From Kitasatospora sp052076145 (GTDB lineage: Bacteria > Actinomycetota > Actinomycetes > Streptomycetales > Streptomycetaceae): a stretch of DNA of 64,000 nt. The stretch spans positions 3,162,001 through 3,226,000 of the forward strand of contig NZ_CP197246.1 in NCBI RefSeq assembly GCF_052076145.1, written 5' to 3'. Within the stretch, counting starts at the first letter, position 1. Every line of letters starts with the position of its first letter. The notes beneath the pieces are model-generated. The model was not told the DNA's origin. It was given only the letters and a program-made list of their open reading frames with translations, and did no database searches. The position numbers and the translations under genes are program-made. Below are positions 1 to 8,148 of this stretch, one piece after another.

Positions 1-140
1 GCGCACAGCAATTCGGGCCGAGACGTGACGGTGCACGACTCAGCCGAGAAGAGAAGTGGTGGTTCAAGAGGATTGGCTGTCTCGGGACCGTCCGTGCAGA
101 GCGCGCGTCCGGTTCTCCCTGTCAGGCAGCTCGGAGAACA

Positions 141-1499
141 CTAGACCTCGACCGCTCCGGAGTCAAGACACGGGCCGCCGGACGGGGGAACGACGGGGAC
201 GGCCGGGAGGTGGAAGGCCAGGACAGCGACGTCGTCGTCGTGTTCGGAGGTGACGCCCATGGCTCGGAGCAGCCGGGCGCAGACCACCTCGGGCTCGCCT
301 GCGGCCCCGGCGAGGGTGTGGGCCAGTTGGTCGATGCCCTGGTCGATGTCCTCGTCACGGCGTTCGACGAGTCCGTCCGTATAGAGGACGCCGGTCGTGC
401 CGGGGAGCAGGCGGAGGGTGTGCGAGAGGTGGCCGCCGCTGCCGGTGCCGAGGGGTGGGCCGTTCAGCTCCTCGCCGCGCAGGACGGTGCCGTCCGACGT
501 GCGCAGGAGCAGGGGGAGGTGGCCGGCGGAGGCGTACAGGAGGGTGCCGGGGCCGGGGTCGAAGATGGCGTAGGTGCAGGTGGCGATCTGGTTGGCGTCG
601 ATCTCCATGGCGAGGCCGTCGAGCAGGCTCATCACCTCGTGGGGTGGGAGGTCGAGGCGGGCGTACGCGCGGACGGCGGTTCTCAGCTGGCCCATGACGG
701 CGGCGGCGCGCAGGCCTCGGCCCATGACGTCGCCGATGACGAGTGCTGTCCGGCCGCCGCCGAGGCCGATGACGTCGTACCAGTCGCCGCCGACGGCGGC
801 TTCGGCTCCGCCGGGTTGGTAGGTGGCGGCGACCCGGAGGTCGGCGGGCTGTTCGAGCTTCTGCGGGAGGAGGCTGCGTTGGAGGGTGACGGCGGCTTCG
901 CGCTGTCGGCGTTCGGCCTCACGCAGCCGGGTGGCGGCCTGGACCTGGTCGGTGACCTCGGAGGCGTAGACCAGGATCCCGGGCGGGTCGGCGGCGGGCT
1001 CGGCGCGCAGCGGTACGCAGGCGACGTTGTAGTAGCGGCTGCCGCCGAGGCCGAGGATGCAGCGGGCCTTCACACTGCGGGGGCGGCCGCTGCGGATGAC
1101 CTGGTCGAGCAGGGGCAGCACGCCGAGGGTGGCGAGCTCGGGCAGGGCCTCGGAGGCGGGGAGACCGGGGGTGCGCTCGCCGAAGAGCTCGCGGTAGGCG
1201 CGGTTGACGTACCCGAGCTGGTGCAGCGGGCCGTAGGTGACGGCGACGGGTGCGGGGAGGCGGCCGAGGACGTCCCGGAGGTCGTAGAGCTCGTGGATGT
1301 CGCGCGGGTCGAGCAGGGCAGGCCCGCTGATCGGGTCACGGGGCCCCGGGACGGTGACCGGCTCGCCGGAGGCGGCGGGGGGAGCGGCGCGCCATGCGGC
1401 TCCGGTGAGCCTGGCGCTCCAGCGCATGAGGTTCAAACGACGGCCGCTTCCTCGGTCGAATGGCAGGTAGTCAATCACACCTTGTGTGCATCTTGGCAC
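141..1499 (-). CDS. PAS-SpoIIE (PP2C-type) serine/threonine phosphatase
   Basis: Predicted soluble protein phosphatase of the SpoIIE/RsbU class, which typically dephosphorylates anti-sigma-factor antagonists in partner-switching pathways. Residues about 65-190 look like a PAS sensor (VTYGPLHQLGYVNRAY, then a C-terminal strand ending VYASEVTD). A short helical linker (RLREAERRQREAAVTLQRSL) leads to the phosphatase domain at about 215-430, with the metal-site motifs GGDWYDV, IGDVMGRG, ASAGHLPLLL, YTDGLVERR and a final DDDVAVLAF. No anti-sigma partner gene is adjacent, so the target is unknown. The longest form uses a GTG at 1499 with no clear Shine-Dalgarno site. An internal ATG at 1427 (MRWSARL) is an equally plausible start. 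Confidence 0.88.
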   Translation of the reverse strand: MPRCTQGVIDYLPFDRGSGRRLNLMRWSARLTGAAWRAAPPAASGEPVTVPGPRDPISGPALLDPRDIHELYDLRDVLGRLPAPVAVTYGPLHQLGYVNRAYRELFGERTPGLPASEALPELATLGVLPLLDQVIRSGRPRSVKARCILGLGGSRYYNVACVPLRAEPAADPPGILVYASEVTDQVQAATRLREAERRQREAAVTLQRSLLPQKLEQPADLRVAATYQPGGAEAAVGGDWYDVIGLGGGRTALVIGDVMGRGLRAAAVMGQLRTAVRAYARLDLPPHEVMSLLDGLAMEIDANQIATCTYAIFDPGPGTLLYASAGHLPLLLRTSDGTVLRGEELNGPPLGTGSGGHLSHTLRLLPGTTGVLYTDGLVERRDEDIDQGIDQLAHTLAGAAGEPEVVCARLLRAMGVTSEHDDDVAVLAFHLPAVPVVPPSGGPCLDSGAVEV

Positions 1500-1613
1500 G
1501 TGCAGTGATGAACGGGATGGGGTGATCCTGTCAGGCTCGGCGCCGTTCCGGAAGTCGTCGATCCGGTACGGCGCGGTCGGGAGGTGGTGTCGTCGGATGT
1601 GTCCTCGGGCGTG

Positions 1614-2987
1614 TCACTGGTGCGGGAAGCCTGCCTCGAACTCCGAGCGGGGGTGCTCGACGGTGCCGAGGGAGACCACCTCGCGGTTGAAGATGCCGGC
1701 CAGCAGCCAGTCGGTCAGGACGCGGACCCGGCGGTCGAGGCTGGGGAGTCGTCGCAGGTGGCGGGCCCGGTGAAGCCACCAGGCACGGCGGCCGGTGAGC
1801 TGTCCGCCGCGCCTGGTGTGGGCGACGCCCCGGCGCAGACCGAGGGAGGTGGAGCAGTCGAGCCGCTCCGGCAGGTAGGGGGTCGGGAGCCGGTCCTCGA
1901 AGGTGGCGGCGAGATTTTCGGCGAGCAGCCTGGCCTGGGCCAGGGCGTGCTGTGCGTTGGGGGCGCAGCGGGCGCCCGGGGTGCCGGCGCTCGGGTCGGG
2001 GACGGCGGCGCAGTCGCCTGCGGCCCAGACGCCGCGGAGGGGCTCGCCGTCCGGGCCGAGCACCTGGAGGGTGGGGAGGCAGCGGACCCGGCCGGTGACG
2101 TCGAGCGGGAGGTCGGTGTCGCGGAGCAGGGGGGCGGGCCGGACTCCGGCCGTCCAGACCAGGGTGCGGGCGGCGAAGCGGCTGCCGTCGGAGAGGACGG
2201 TCACCTGTTCCACGGCGGATTCCAGCCGGGTGGAGAGGCGGACGTCGACGCTGCGGTCGCGGAGTTCGGCGAGGGTGTGGGCGGCGAGTTCGGGGGACTC
2301 CTCGGGGAGGATGCGGTCGGTCGCCTCGACGAGCACCCAGCGCAGGTCGGCGGCGGTGAGGTTGTGGTAGCCCTTGGCGGCGTACCGGGCCATGTCCTCC
2401 AGCTCGGCGAGGGCTCCGACCCCCGCGTAGCCGGCTCCGACGAAGACGAAGGTGAGGGCGGCCTGGCGGAGTTCCGGGTCACGGGTGGAGGAGGCGAGGT
2501 CGAGCTGCTCCAGCACGTGGTTGCGCAGGCTGACGGCCTCGCCGACGGTGGCGAATCCGAGGCCGTGTTCGGCCAGGCCGGGTACGGGGTCGGTGCGGGA
2601 GACCGAGCCGGGGGCCATCACGAGGACGTCGTAGGCGAGTTCGGTCAGGACTCCGCGTTCACCGCGGGGGGCGGCGTCGACCCAGGCACGGCGGGTGGCG
2701 TGTTCGATCCGGGTGACGCGGGCGGTGAGCACCCGGCAGTCGGGGAGCACGCGGCGCAGCGGCACGACGACGTGCCGGGGGTCGATGGACCCGGCGGCGA
2801 CTTCGGCGAGCAGCGGATGGTAGGTGAGGTAGGACTGGGGTTCGACCACGGTGATCTCGGCCCGGCCTTCGCGTAGGCGGGCACGCAGGGTCTGTTGAAG
2901 GCGCAGTGCGGCGGCCATTCCGGCGCAACCGCCGCCGACGATCAGAATCCTGATGGGGGCACCCCCTGCCGATGTGACCTGATTCAC
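1614..2987 (-). CDS. NAD(P)/FAD-dependent oxidoreductase, type II NADH dehydrogenase-like
   Basis: Flavoprotein resembling NDH-2 and related pyridine nucleotide-disulfide oxidoreductases, about 457 residues as expected. It probably transfers electrons from NAD(P)H to quinone at the membrane face. The first Rossmann motif ILIVGGGCAGMAAAL lies near residue 13-27 and binds FAD. A second one, FVFVGAGYAGVG, is the NAD(P)H site. TLVWTAGVRPAP and VWAAGDCAAVPD are the usual C-terminal FAD-contacting segments. The frame is open upstream to 3263, but that extension is low-complexity; I chose the GTG at 2987 (VNQVTSAGG), which leaves a short normal lead-in before the Rossmann fold. The GGAG upstream of it is only 2 nt away, so the start is not certain. 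The 114 bp to the upstream phosphatase contain nothing recognisable. Confidence 0.85.
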   Translation of the reverse strand: MNQVTSAGGAPIRILIVGGGCAGMAAALRLQQTLRARLREGRAEITVVEPQSYLTYHPLLAEVAAGSIDPRHVVVPLRRVLPDCRVLTARVTRIEHATRRAWVDAAPRGERGVLTELAYDVLVMAPGSVSRTDPVPGLAEHGLGFATVGEAVSLRNHVLEQLDLASSTRDPELRQAALTFVFVGAGYAGVGALAELEDMARYAAKGYHNLTAADLRWVLVEATDRILPEESPELAAHTLAELRDRSVDVRLSTRLESAVEQVTVLSDGSRFAARTLVWTAGVRPAPLLRDTDLPLDVTGRVRCLPTLQVLGPDGEPLRGVWAAGDCAAVPDPSAGTPGARCAPNAQHALAQARLLAENLAATFEDRLPTPYLPERLDCSTSLGLRRGVAHTRRGGQLTGRRAWWLHRARHLRRLPSLDRRVRVLTDWLLAGIFNREVVSLGTVEHPRSEFEAGFPHQ

Positions 2988-3325
2988 GGCTCCATGACGC
3001 CCTGTCCGGGGGTGTCTTGTCCACAGGGCGTACCGGATTCGGCCGTTTCGATCGCTCGCCGGGGTGCTGTGCGGGGCCCCGGCTCCGGTCCGGGCTGCGT
3101 TTAGGTCCACTTCTGCCGCGAACTTCCTTGAACTATGGTCGGATTGTGCGTCGAGGCCGAACGGTCCGGCGTCGGCCCACGGCGGTTTTCGACTGCGCCG
3201 GGGCCTTCCGGGGAAGGTTGGTCCACGGAAGTCCGCCCGGAGCTGGGCGGGAGTACCGCGCACCGGGGGGTGCGAAGTGGCCAGGCAGGGGTGCCCGTTG
3301 CGGGCTCCTGCGGGGGAGGTTTGAG

Positions 3326-4297
3326 ATGACGGATCAGGATCAGGTGTTCGGGGTGCACGGTGTGGCGCCGGAGGTGCACGGCATGGTGCCCGAGGTGCAC
3401 GGCGTGGTGCCCGAGCAACGGAGCCCGACGGAAGACGAGTTGTTCAGGGAGTCGTACGGGGAGCCGTACGGGGATTCGCCCGCCGGGGTGGAGGCACCGG
3501 TCAACCAGGTGCCGTCCCGCCTGCGGGTGGATGCCCGGCGGAACCTGGAGAGCGTGCTGCGGGCGGCCCGGCAGGTGTTCGGGGAGCTCGGCTACGACGC
3601 GCCGATGGAGGAGGTCGCCCGGCGGGCCGGGGTCGGCGTCGGGACGGTGTACCGGCGCTTCCCCAGCAAGGAGGTGCTGGTCCAGCGGATCGCGGCCGAG
3701 GAGGTCGCCTGGCTGACGACCCAGGCCCGGGATTCGCTGTACGGCAACTCGGGGCCGTGGGACGCACTGGCGGAGTACCTGGCGCGGGCGGTCGCCTCGG
3801 GGGCCGGGCGGTTACTCCCGCCCTCGGCCTTCCGGTACGCGGAGGAGCTGGCGACGGCGGCGGACGGCACGGTGCCGGAGCAGCGGTTGGCGGAGCAACA
3901 GGTCGACTCGGCCTACCAGTCGGGTCAGCCGGGTGGCGGCCGCCTCGGTACGGCCGACCCGGTCGGCGACGCCGACCCCCGTCTGCTGCTGCACCTGTTG
4001 GCGGCGTTGGTCGCGCGCGCCGCTGCGGCGGGCGAGCTGCGCAGCGGGGTGACGGTCGCGGATGTGGTGCTGGTGCTCACGGCGGCGGTGCCGGTGCACG
4101 TCGGTCAGGCACGGGCCGGTGACGGTGACTCGGCGCACGGGGGATCGGCGCCCGGGGGATCGGCGGCGGTGCAGCCGGGGCCTTGGGGGTCGGGAACGAC
4201 CCGGTTCGGGGCGCACCGGGGTGGAGGCGGTCAACCGTACGACGCACCGGCCGAGCGGCTGTTGCGCATCCTGCTGCAGGGGTTGCGGGCCGCCTGA
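3326..4297 (+). CDS. TetR-family regulator containing a TTA codon
   Basis: DNA-binding repressor-type protein of 323 residues. The helix-turn-helix lies at about residues 70-120 (LESVLRAARQVFGELGYDA, then MEEVARRAGVGVGTVYRRF). It has an unusually long N-terminal tail of about 65 residues with an imperfect repeat (VHGVAPEVHGMVPEVHGVVP) and a low-complexity C-terminal region. The ATG at 3326 follows GGGGGAGG at 3312-3319 with good spacing. Codon 163 (3812-3814) is TTA, read only by the bldA leucyl-tRNA in streptomycetes, so translation may be restricted to late growth. I found no other TTA codon in the named genes of this window by eye. The target is unknown; both neighbours are stand-alone genes. 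Confidence 0.85.
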   Translation: MTDQDQVFGVHGVAPEVHGMVPEVHGVVPEQRSPTEDELFRESYGEPYGDSPAGVEAPVNQVPSRLRVDARRNLESVLRAARQVFGELGYDAPMEEVARRAGVGVGTVYRRFPSKEVLVQRIAAEEVAWLTTQARDSLYGNSGPWDALAEYLARAVASGAGRLLPPSAFRYAEELATAADGTVPEQRLAEQQVDSAYQSGQPGGGRLGTADPVGDADPRLLLHLLAALVARAAAAGELRSGVTVADVVLVLTAAVPVHVGQARAGDGDSAHGGSAPGGSAAVQPGPWGSGTTRFGAHRGGGGQPYDAPAERLLRILLQGLRAA

Positions 4298-4548
4298 CGG
4301 GCCCGGGGATTGGCGGCGGGCCGGGTCCGAACCGATCTGCGAGCGGCTGCTCGGAAGAGTGGGGAGGGGTCGGACCGGCTTCCGGTCCTTGCTCCGCTAT
4401 GCCATTCTTTGGCCGTGGTTGGAGCCATTGTCCCGTTGCGCACCGTTCGCCCGCCCTTTGCAGCGCGGGCGGGTGCGCCCCGGCGTACGTCGTCGGGTGT
4501 GCGCCGAGGGCGCGGCCGCGCCGTGCGCCGTACCGAGTGCTGGGGGCC

Positions 4549-6684
4549 GTGTTGAGCGCCGAGGAGCAGAACGAGCGCGGCTACGGCCGTGAACTGCCGG
4601 GCCAGGTGCCCGATCAGGCGGGCGCGCCGCTCAGGGAGTCGCTGGTCGGGCGGGTGCCCGGACAGGCGGGCGCCGGGCAGGGCGGGGTGACTCCGGAGGC
4701 GTTCGTCGCCCAGGGCGGTGCGCGGGAGAGCGCAGCCGACGGCGTGCGGAGCGGCAGTGCGCCGGACGATGCCGCGCGCGCCGTCGTACCCGCCCCCGCC
4801 GATCCGGTGGACGGCGAACGCCCACCCTCGGACGCCGAGTTGACGGCGCTCGTCCGGGCCGGGGACGACACCGCGTACGAGGAGATCTACCGGCGGCACG
4901 CCGACTCGGTGCGCCGCTACGCGCGGACCTGCTGCCGGGACAGCTTCACCGCCGAGGACCTCGCGGGCGAGGTGTTCGCCCGCACCCTCCAGGCGCTGCG
5001 CGCGGGCAAGGGCCCGGAGTTCGCCGTCCGGGCCTACCTGCTCACCGCCGTACGGAACGTCGCCGCCGCCTGGGCGCGCAGCGAGCGGCGCGAACAACTC
5101 GTGGACGACTTCAGCACGTTCGCCCATAGCGCGGCCGCCGGTGCGGAGCTGGATCTCGCCGACCCGGGCGCCGACGCCTGGGCGATGGCGCTGGCCGACC
5201 AGCGGATGGTGATGCAGGCCTTCGTCGACCTGCCCGAGGACGACCGGGTGGTGCTCTGGCACACCGAGGTCGAACGGGAGTCGCCGAAGACCGTCGCCGT
5301 GCTGCTCGGCAAGACCGCGAACGCCACGGCCGTCCAAGCGCACCGGGCCCGGGACAGGCTCGCCGCGGGCTTCCTCCAGGCCCACGTCTCCGGCAGCCAG
5401 GAGCAGGACTGCGCCGCGTACGCCAACCGGCTGGGCGCGTACGCCCGGGGCTCGCTGCGCAAGCGCGCCTCGGCGGAGGTCGGGCGGCACGTGCAGGAGT
5501 GCGACCGCTGCACGGCCGCCTACCTGGAACTGACCGAGATCAACACCGGGCTGCGAGCGCTCCTGCCTGGCGGGGTGCTGGTCTGGGTCGGCGCCGGGTA
5601 CTTCACGGCAGCCGCGGCGGCCGTCGGGGTCGGCGTGGCCGGGACTGCGGTGGTTGCCGGCGGCGCGGCCGGGACGACGGCGGTGTCGGGCGGCGCGGCG
5701 GGTGGTGCAGGTGCGGCAGGTGGTGCCGCAGGCGGCGCGGCGGGCGGCGGCTCGGCCTCGGGCGGCGTGGCGAGCGCGGCCGGCGAGGGGCTGGGCACCA
5801 CGGCGAAGGCCGCCATCGCGGCCGGGGTCGCCGTGGCGGCGGCCGCCGTTGCCGCGTACGCGCTGACCGGGGCCCCCGAGCCGAAGCCCCCGGTGGCCGC
5901 GTCAGTGGCCTCCGCCCCCGTGCTGCCGCCGCCGGTGGCCGCTTCCCCGGTGCCGCCGCCGCCCTCGGCACCGCCGGAGGAACCGACACCCGAGGCCGTC
6001 GTGGAGCCGGTGGTCTCTCCGACGCCGGCGCCGGCCGTCGCCCCCACCCCGACGCCCACGCCGACGCCGGAGGTCACTCCCCCGCCGTCGCCGCTCCCGT
6101 CGCCCCCGGTGCTGCCGACGCCCACGCCGCAGCCACCGGAGCCACCGGTGATCGACCCGCCGACCTTGCCGGCGCCGCCGACCCTCACGCCGATCCCGGT
6201 GCCGACCCCGACCCCGCCGCCGGTGGTCACTCCGCCGCCGGCCGACTTCTGGGTGGACGACCTTCCGTACGGCAAGAGCGACCACCGGCAGACACCCACC
6301 CAGCCGACCATCCGGCGCGACAGCGACTGGCTGTGGCAGCGGACCGGCCTGTGGATGGGCGGGCAGCACTACGAGCACGGGCTGGCCGTACACGCCCCGG
6401 CGCAGGTGACGATCGACCTCAACCGGAGCTGCACCTCCTTCGAGGCCGTCGCCGGGCTGGACGACTTCGCCCCGCAGACCGAGGACGTCGTCTTCAGCGT
6501 GCAGGGCGACGGCGGCCGGACGCTCTGGCACTCCGGCACCTTCTCACCGGGCGACGACCCCGTCCCGGTCCGCGTCTCGCTGGCCGGTCAGCGGTCGGTA
6601 CGGCTGGTGGTCACTCCGGCGTCCGGGCGCTGGGCCCTGATCAACCTCTCGGACTGGGCGGACGCGAAGTTCAGCTGCAGCTGA
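4549..6684 (+). CDS. ECF-type sigma factor fused to zinc finger, membrane segments and NPCBM-like domain
   Basis: Multidomain protein of about 711 residues. Sigma region 2 is at about 97-185 (LTALVRAGDDTAYEEIYRRH, AEDLAGEVFARTL) and region 4 at about 225-285 (FVDLPEDDRVVLWHTEVE). A zf-HC2-type anti-sigma motif follows (H314, C318, C321 in HVQECDRC), then a hydrophobic segment at about 340-360, an Ala/Gly stretch, a second hydrophobic helix at about 420-443, a roughly 120-residue Pro-rich spacer, and a C-terminal NPCBM-like carbohydrate-binding fold (about 565-711; WVDDLPYG, GLWMGGQHYEHGLAVHAP). The layout suggests a membrane-tethered sigma factor controlled by an extracytoplasmic sensor on the same chain. 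C-terminally extended ECF proteins are known in actinobacteria; the ligand here is unknown. The start is uncertain among GTG 4537, GTG 4549 and TTG 4552. Confidence 0.85.
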   Translation: MLSAEEQNERGYGRELPGQVPDQAGAPLRESLVGRVPGQAGAGQGGVTPEAFVAQGGARESAADGVRSGSAPDDAARAVVPAPADPVDGERPPSDAELTALVRAGDDTAYEEIYRRHADSVRRYARTCCRDSFTAEDLAGEVFARTLQALRAGKGPEFAVRAYLLTAVRNVAAAWARSERREQLVDDFSTFAHSAAAGAELDLADPGADAWAMALADQRMVMQAFVDLPEDDRVVLWHTEVERESPKTVAVLLGKTANATAVQAHRARDRLAAGFLQAHVSGSQEQDCAAYANRLGAYARGSLRKRASAEVGRHVQECDRCTAAYLELTEINTGLRALLPGGVLVWVGAGYFTAAAAAVGVGVAGTAVVAGGAAGTTAVSGGAAGGAGAAGGAAGGAAGGGSASGGVASAAGEGLGTTAKAAIAAGVAVAAAAVAAYALTGAPEPKPPVAASVASAPVLPPPVAASPVPPPPSAPPEEPTPEAVVEPVVSPTPAPAVAPTPTPTPTPEVTPPPSPLPSPPVLPTPTPQPPEPPVIDPPTLPAPPTLTPIPVPTPTPPPVVTPPPADFWVDDLPYGKSDHRQTPTQPTIRRDSDWLWQRTGLWMGGQHYEHGLAVHAPAQVTIDLNRSCTSFEAVAGLDDFAPQTEDVVFSVQGDGGRTLWHSGTFSPGDDPVPVRVSLAGQRSVRLVVTPASGRWALINLSDWADAKFSCS

Positions 6685-6721
6685 GCCGCCCCGGACCGGG
6701 GTGACTCAGCGGCTCAGCGGC

Positions 6722-7417
6722 TCAGACCGCGCAGGAACCGTCGGTGCAGGCGTGGACGGCCTCGGTGGCGGCGGGGGTCTCCGCAGAGGTCTCGGCGGCG
6801 ACCTGCTGGAGGACGCGGAGGAAGGTCTCGGCCTCCTGGCCGCCCTGGACGGCCCACTTGCCCTCGAAGACGAAGGTCGGCACCGCGCTGATGCCCGCCC
6901 CGCGGGCCTCGGCGAGCTGCGCGCGGACCTCGGCGGTGCCCTCGTCGCCCGCGAGGTAGGCGGTGACCCGGGCGCGGTCCAGCCCGGCGGTGGCGGCGAC
7001 CTCGACGAGCTGCTCGCGGTCACCGACGTCGACACCGTCGGTGAAGTGGGCCTTGAGCAGCGCCTCCTTCAGCTCACCCTGGACGGCCGCGCCGTACTCC
7101 GCCTCGGCGAGGTGCAGCAGCCGGTGCCCGAGGAAGGTGTTGGCGTGCAGGGCCGCGTCGAAGTCGTACGTGATGCCCTCGGCCAGGCCCAGCTCGGCGA
7201 CCCGGGCGTCCATCGCGACGGACTGCGGGCCGTAGCGCTCGGCGAGCCAGGCGCGGTGCGGGGTGGCCTCGGCCGGGGCGTCCGGCACGAGCTGGTACGG
7301 GCGGTAGACGACCTCGACGCCGTCCTTGCCGTCGAAACGGTCAAGGGCCTGCTCGAAGCGGCGCTTGCCGATGTAGCACCAGGGGCAGGCGATGTCCGAG
7401 TAGATCTCGACCTTCAT
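6722..7417 (-). CDS. DsbA-family oxidoreductase (FrnE-like)
   Basis: Thioredoxin-fold protein of 231 residues in the cytoplasmic FrnE branch of DsbA-like disulfide oxidoreductases. The N-terminal strand MKVEIYSDIACPWCYIGKRR carries the CPWC active site. An all-helical insertion follows, and the fold closes with the cis-proline loop GISAVPTFVFEGKW. There is no signal peptide. An extra C-terminal Cys pair (ACTDGSCAV) is a possible resolving or metal-binding pair. The ATG at 7417 follows a GAGTTG-type purine stretch. It lies downstream of the universal stress protein gene on the same strand, which fits a role in redox or stress physiology, though the 104-bp gap gives no proof of co-transcription. 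Confidence 0.92.
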   Translation of the reverse strand: MKVEIYSDIACPWCYIGKRRFEQALDRFDGKDGVEVVYRPYQLVPDAPAEATPHRAWLAERYGPQSVAMDARVAELGLAEGITYDFDAALHANTFLGHRLLHLAEAEYGAAVQGELKEALLKAHFTDGVDVGDREQLVEVAATAGLDRARVTAYLAGDEGTAEVRAQLAEARGAGISAVPTFVFEGKWAVQGGQEAETFLRVLQQVAAETSAETPAATEAVHACTDGSCAV

Positions 7418-7521
7418 GACGGGCAACTCCTGATTTCGGGTGGTTTGGGGCTTCCGAAAGGGTGAACCGTCAACAAAGTGGTGGATATTCCCCCGGCCCT
7501 GCTCTACGTCTACGCCTACGC

Positions 7522-8016
7522 CTACGTCGCGGGCGGGGCCGGGACGACCAGCACCGGGCAGGCCGCGTGGTGCACGGCGGCGGTGCTCACCGAGCCGAGC
7601 AGCAGCCGGGCGAAGCCGCCGTTGCCCCGGGTGCCGAGGACCAGGGTGTGGTGGCCGGGCGTGGCGGCGAGGACCACCTCGATCACGTTGCCCAGCACGA
7701 CGTGCAGGGTGAGCGGCCCGGCGAACGGGTGCGGCCGGGCCGACTGGACGGTGGTGACCGCGCGGCGGAGGCCGTCGGCCATGCTCTCCAGCAGCCGTTC
7801 GACGCTCTCCTGCACCAGCTCGGCCATGCCCGGCGGGTAGCCCGCCGGAGAGGGGTTGACCACCGCCAGGACGTACAGCGGCAGGCCGTACGCCTGGGCC
7901 TCGGTCATCGCGCGGTCCAGCGCCCAGAGCGAGCCGTCGGAGCCGTCGCAGGCGGCGACGACGCCGGGCGGGGCGGGGGTCGGCGGCTCGCCGGAGACCT
8001 GCAGCGGTTCGGGCAC
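7522..8016 (-). CDS. Universal stress protein (UspA family)
   Basis: Single-domain Usp of 164 residues. The N-terminal strand VVAACDGSDGSLWALDRAM and the C-terminal nucleotide-binding signature LVLGTRGNGGFARLLLGSVS, ending HHAACPVLVVP, match the ATP-binding G-2x-G-9x-G(S/T) pattern of the family. The longer open frame is ignored because the GTG at 8016 is preceded by GGAGGAG at ideal spacing. Usp proteins act in the cytoplasm under dormancy, hypoxia or redox stress; which signal applies here is not visible. The neighbour on the same strand is a FrnE-type oxidoreductase. Confidence 0.9.
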   Translation of the reverse strand: MPEPLQVSGEPPTPAPPGVVAACDGSDGSLWALDRAMTEAQAYGLPLYVLAVVNPSPAGYPPGMAELVQESVERLLESMADGLRRAVTTVQSARPHPFAGPLTLHVVLGNVIEVVLAATPGHHTLVLGTRGNGGFARLLLGSVSTAAVHHAACPVLVVPAPPAT

Positions 8017-8148
8017 GGGGCTCCTCCTCGGTTCGACCGCTCCGCCGTGGCACTCGGCGCGGTCGCTCCATCTTGGGCCTCGACACGCCCGCCCCGCGAT
8101 CCCACGCACAATCCCACGCGCGCTCACCCGGCGGCGCTCACGACCGCG

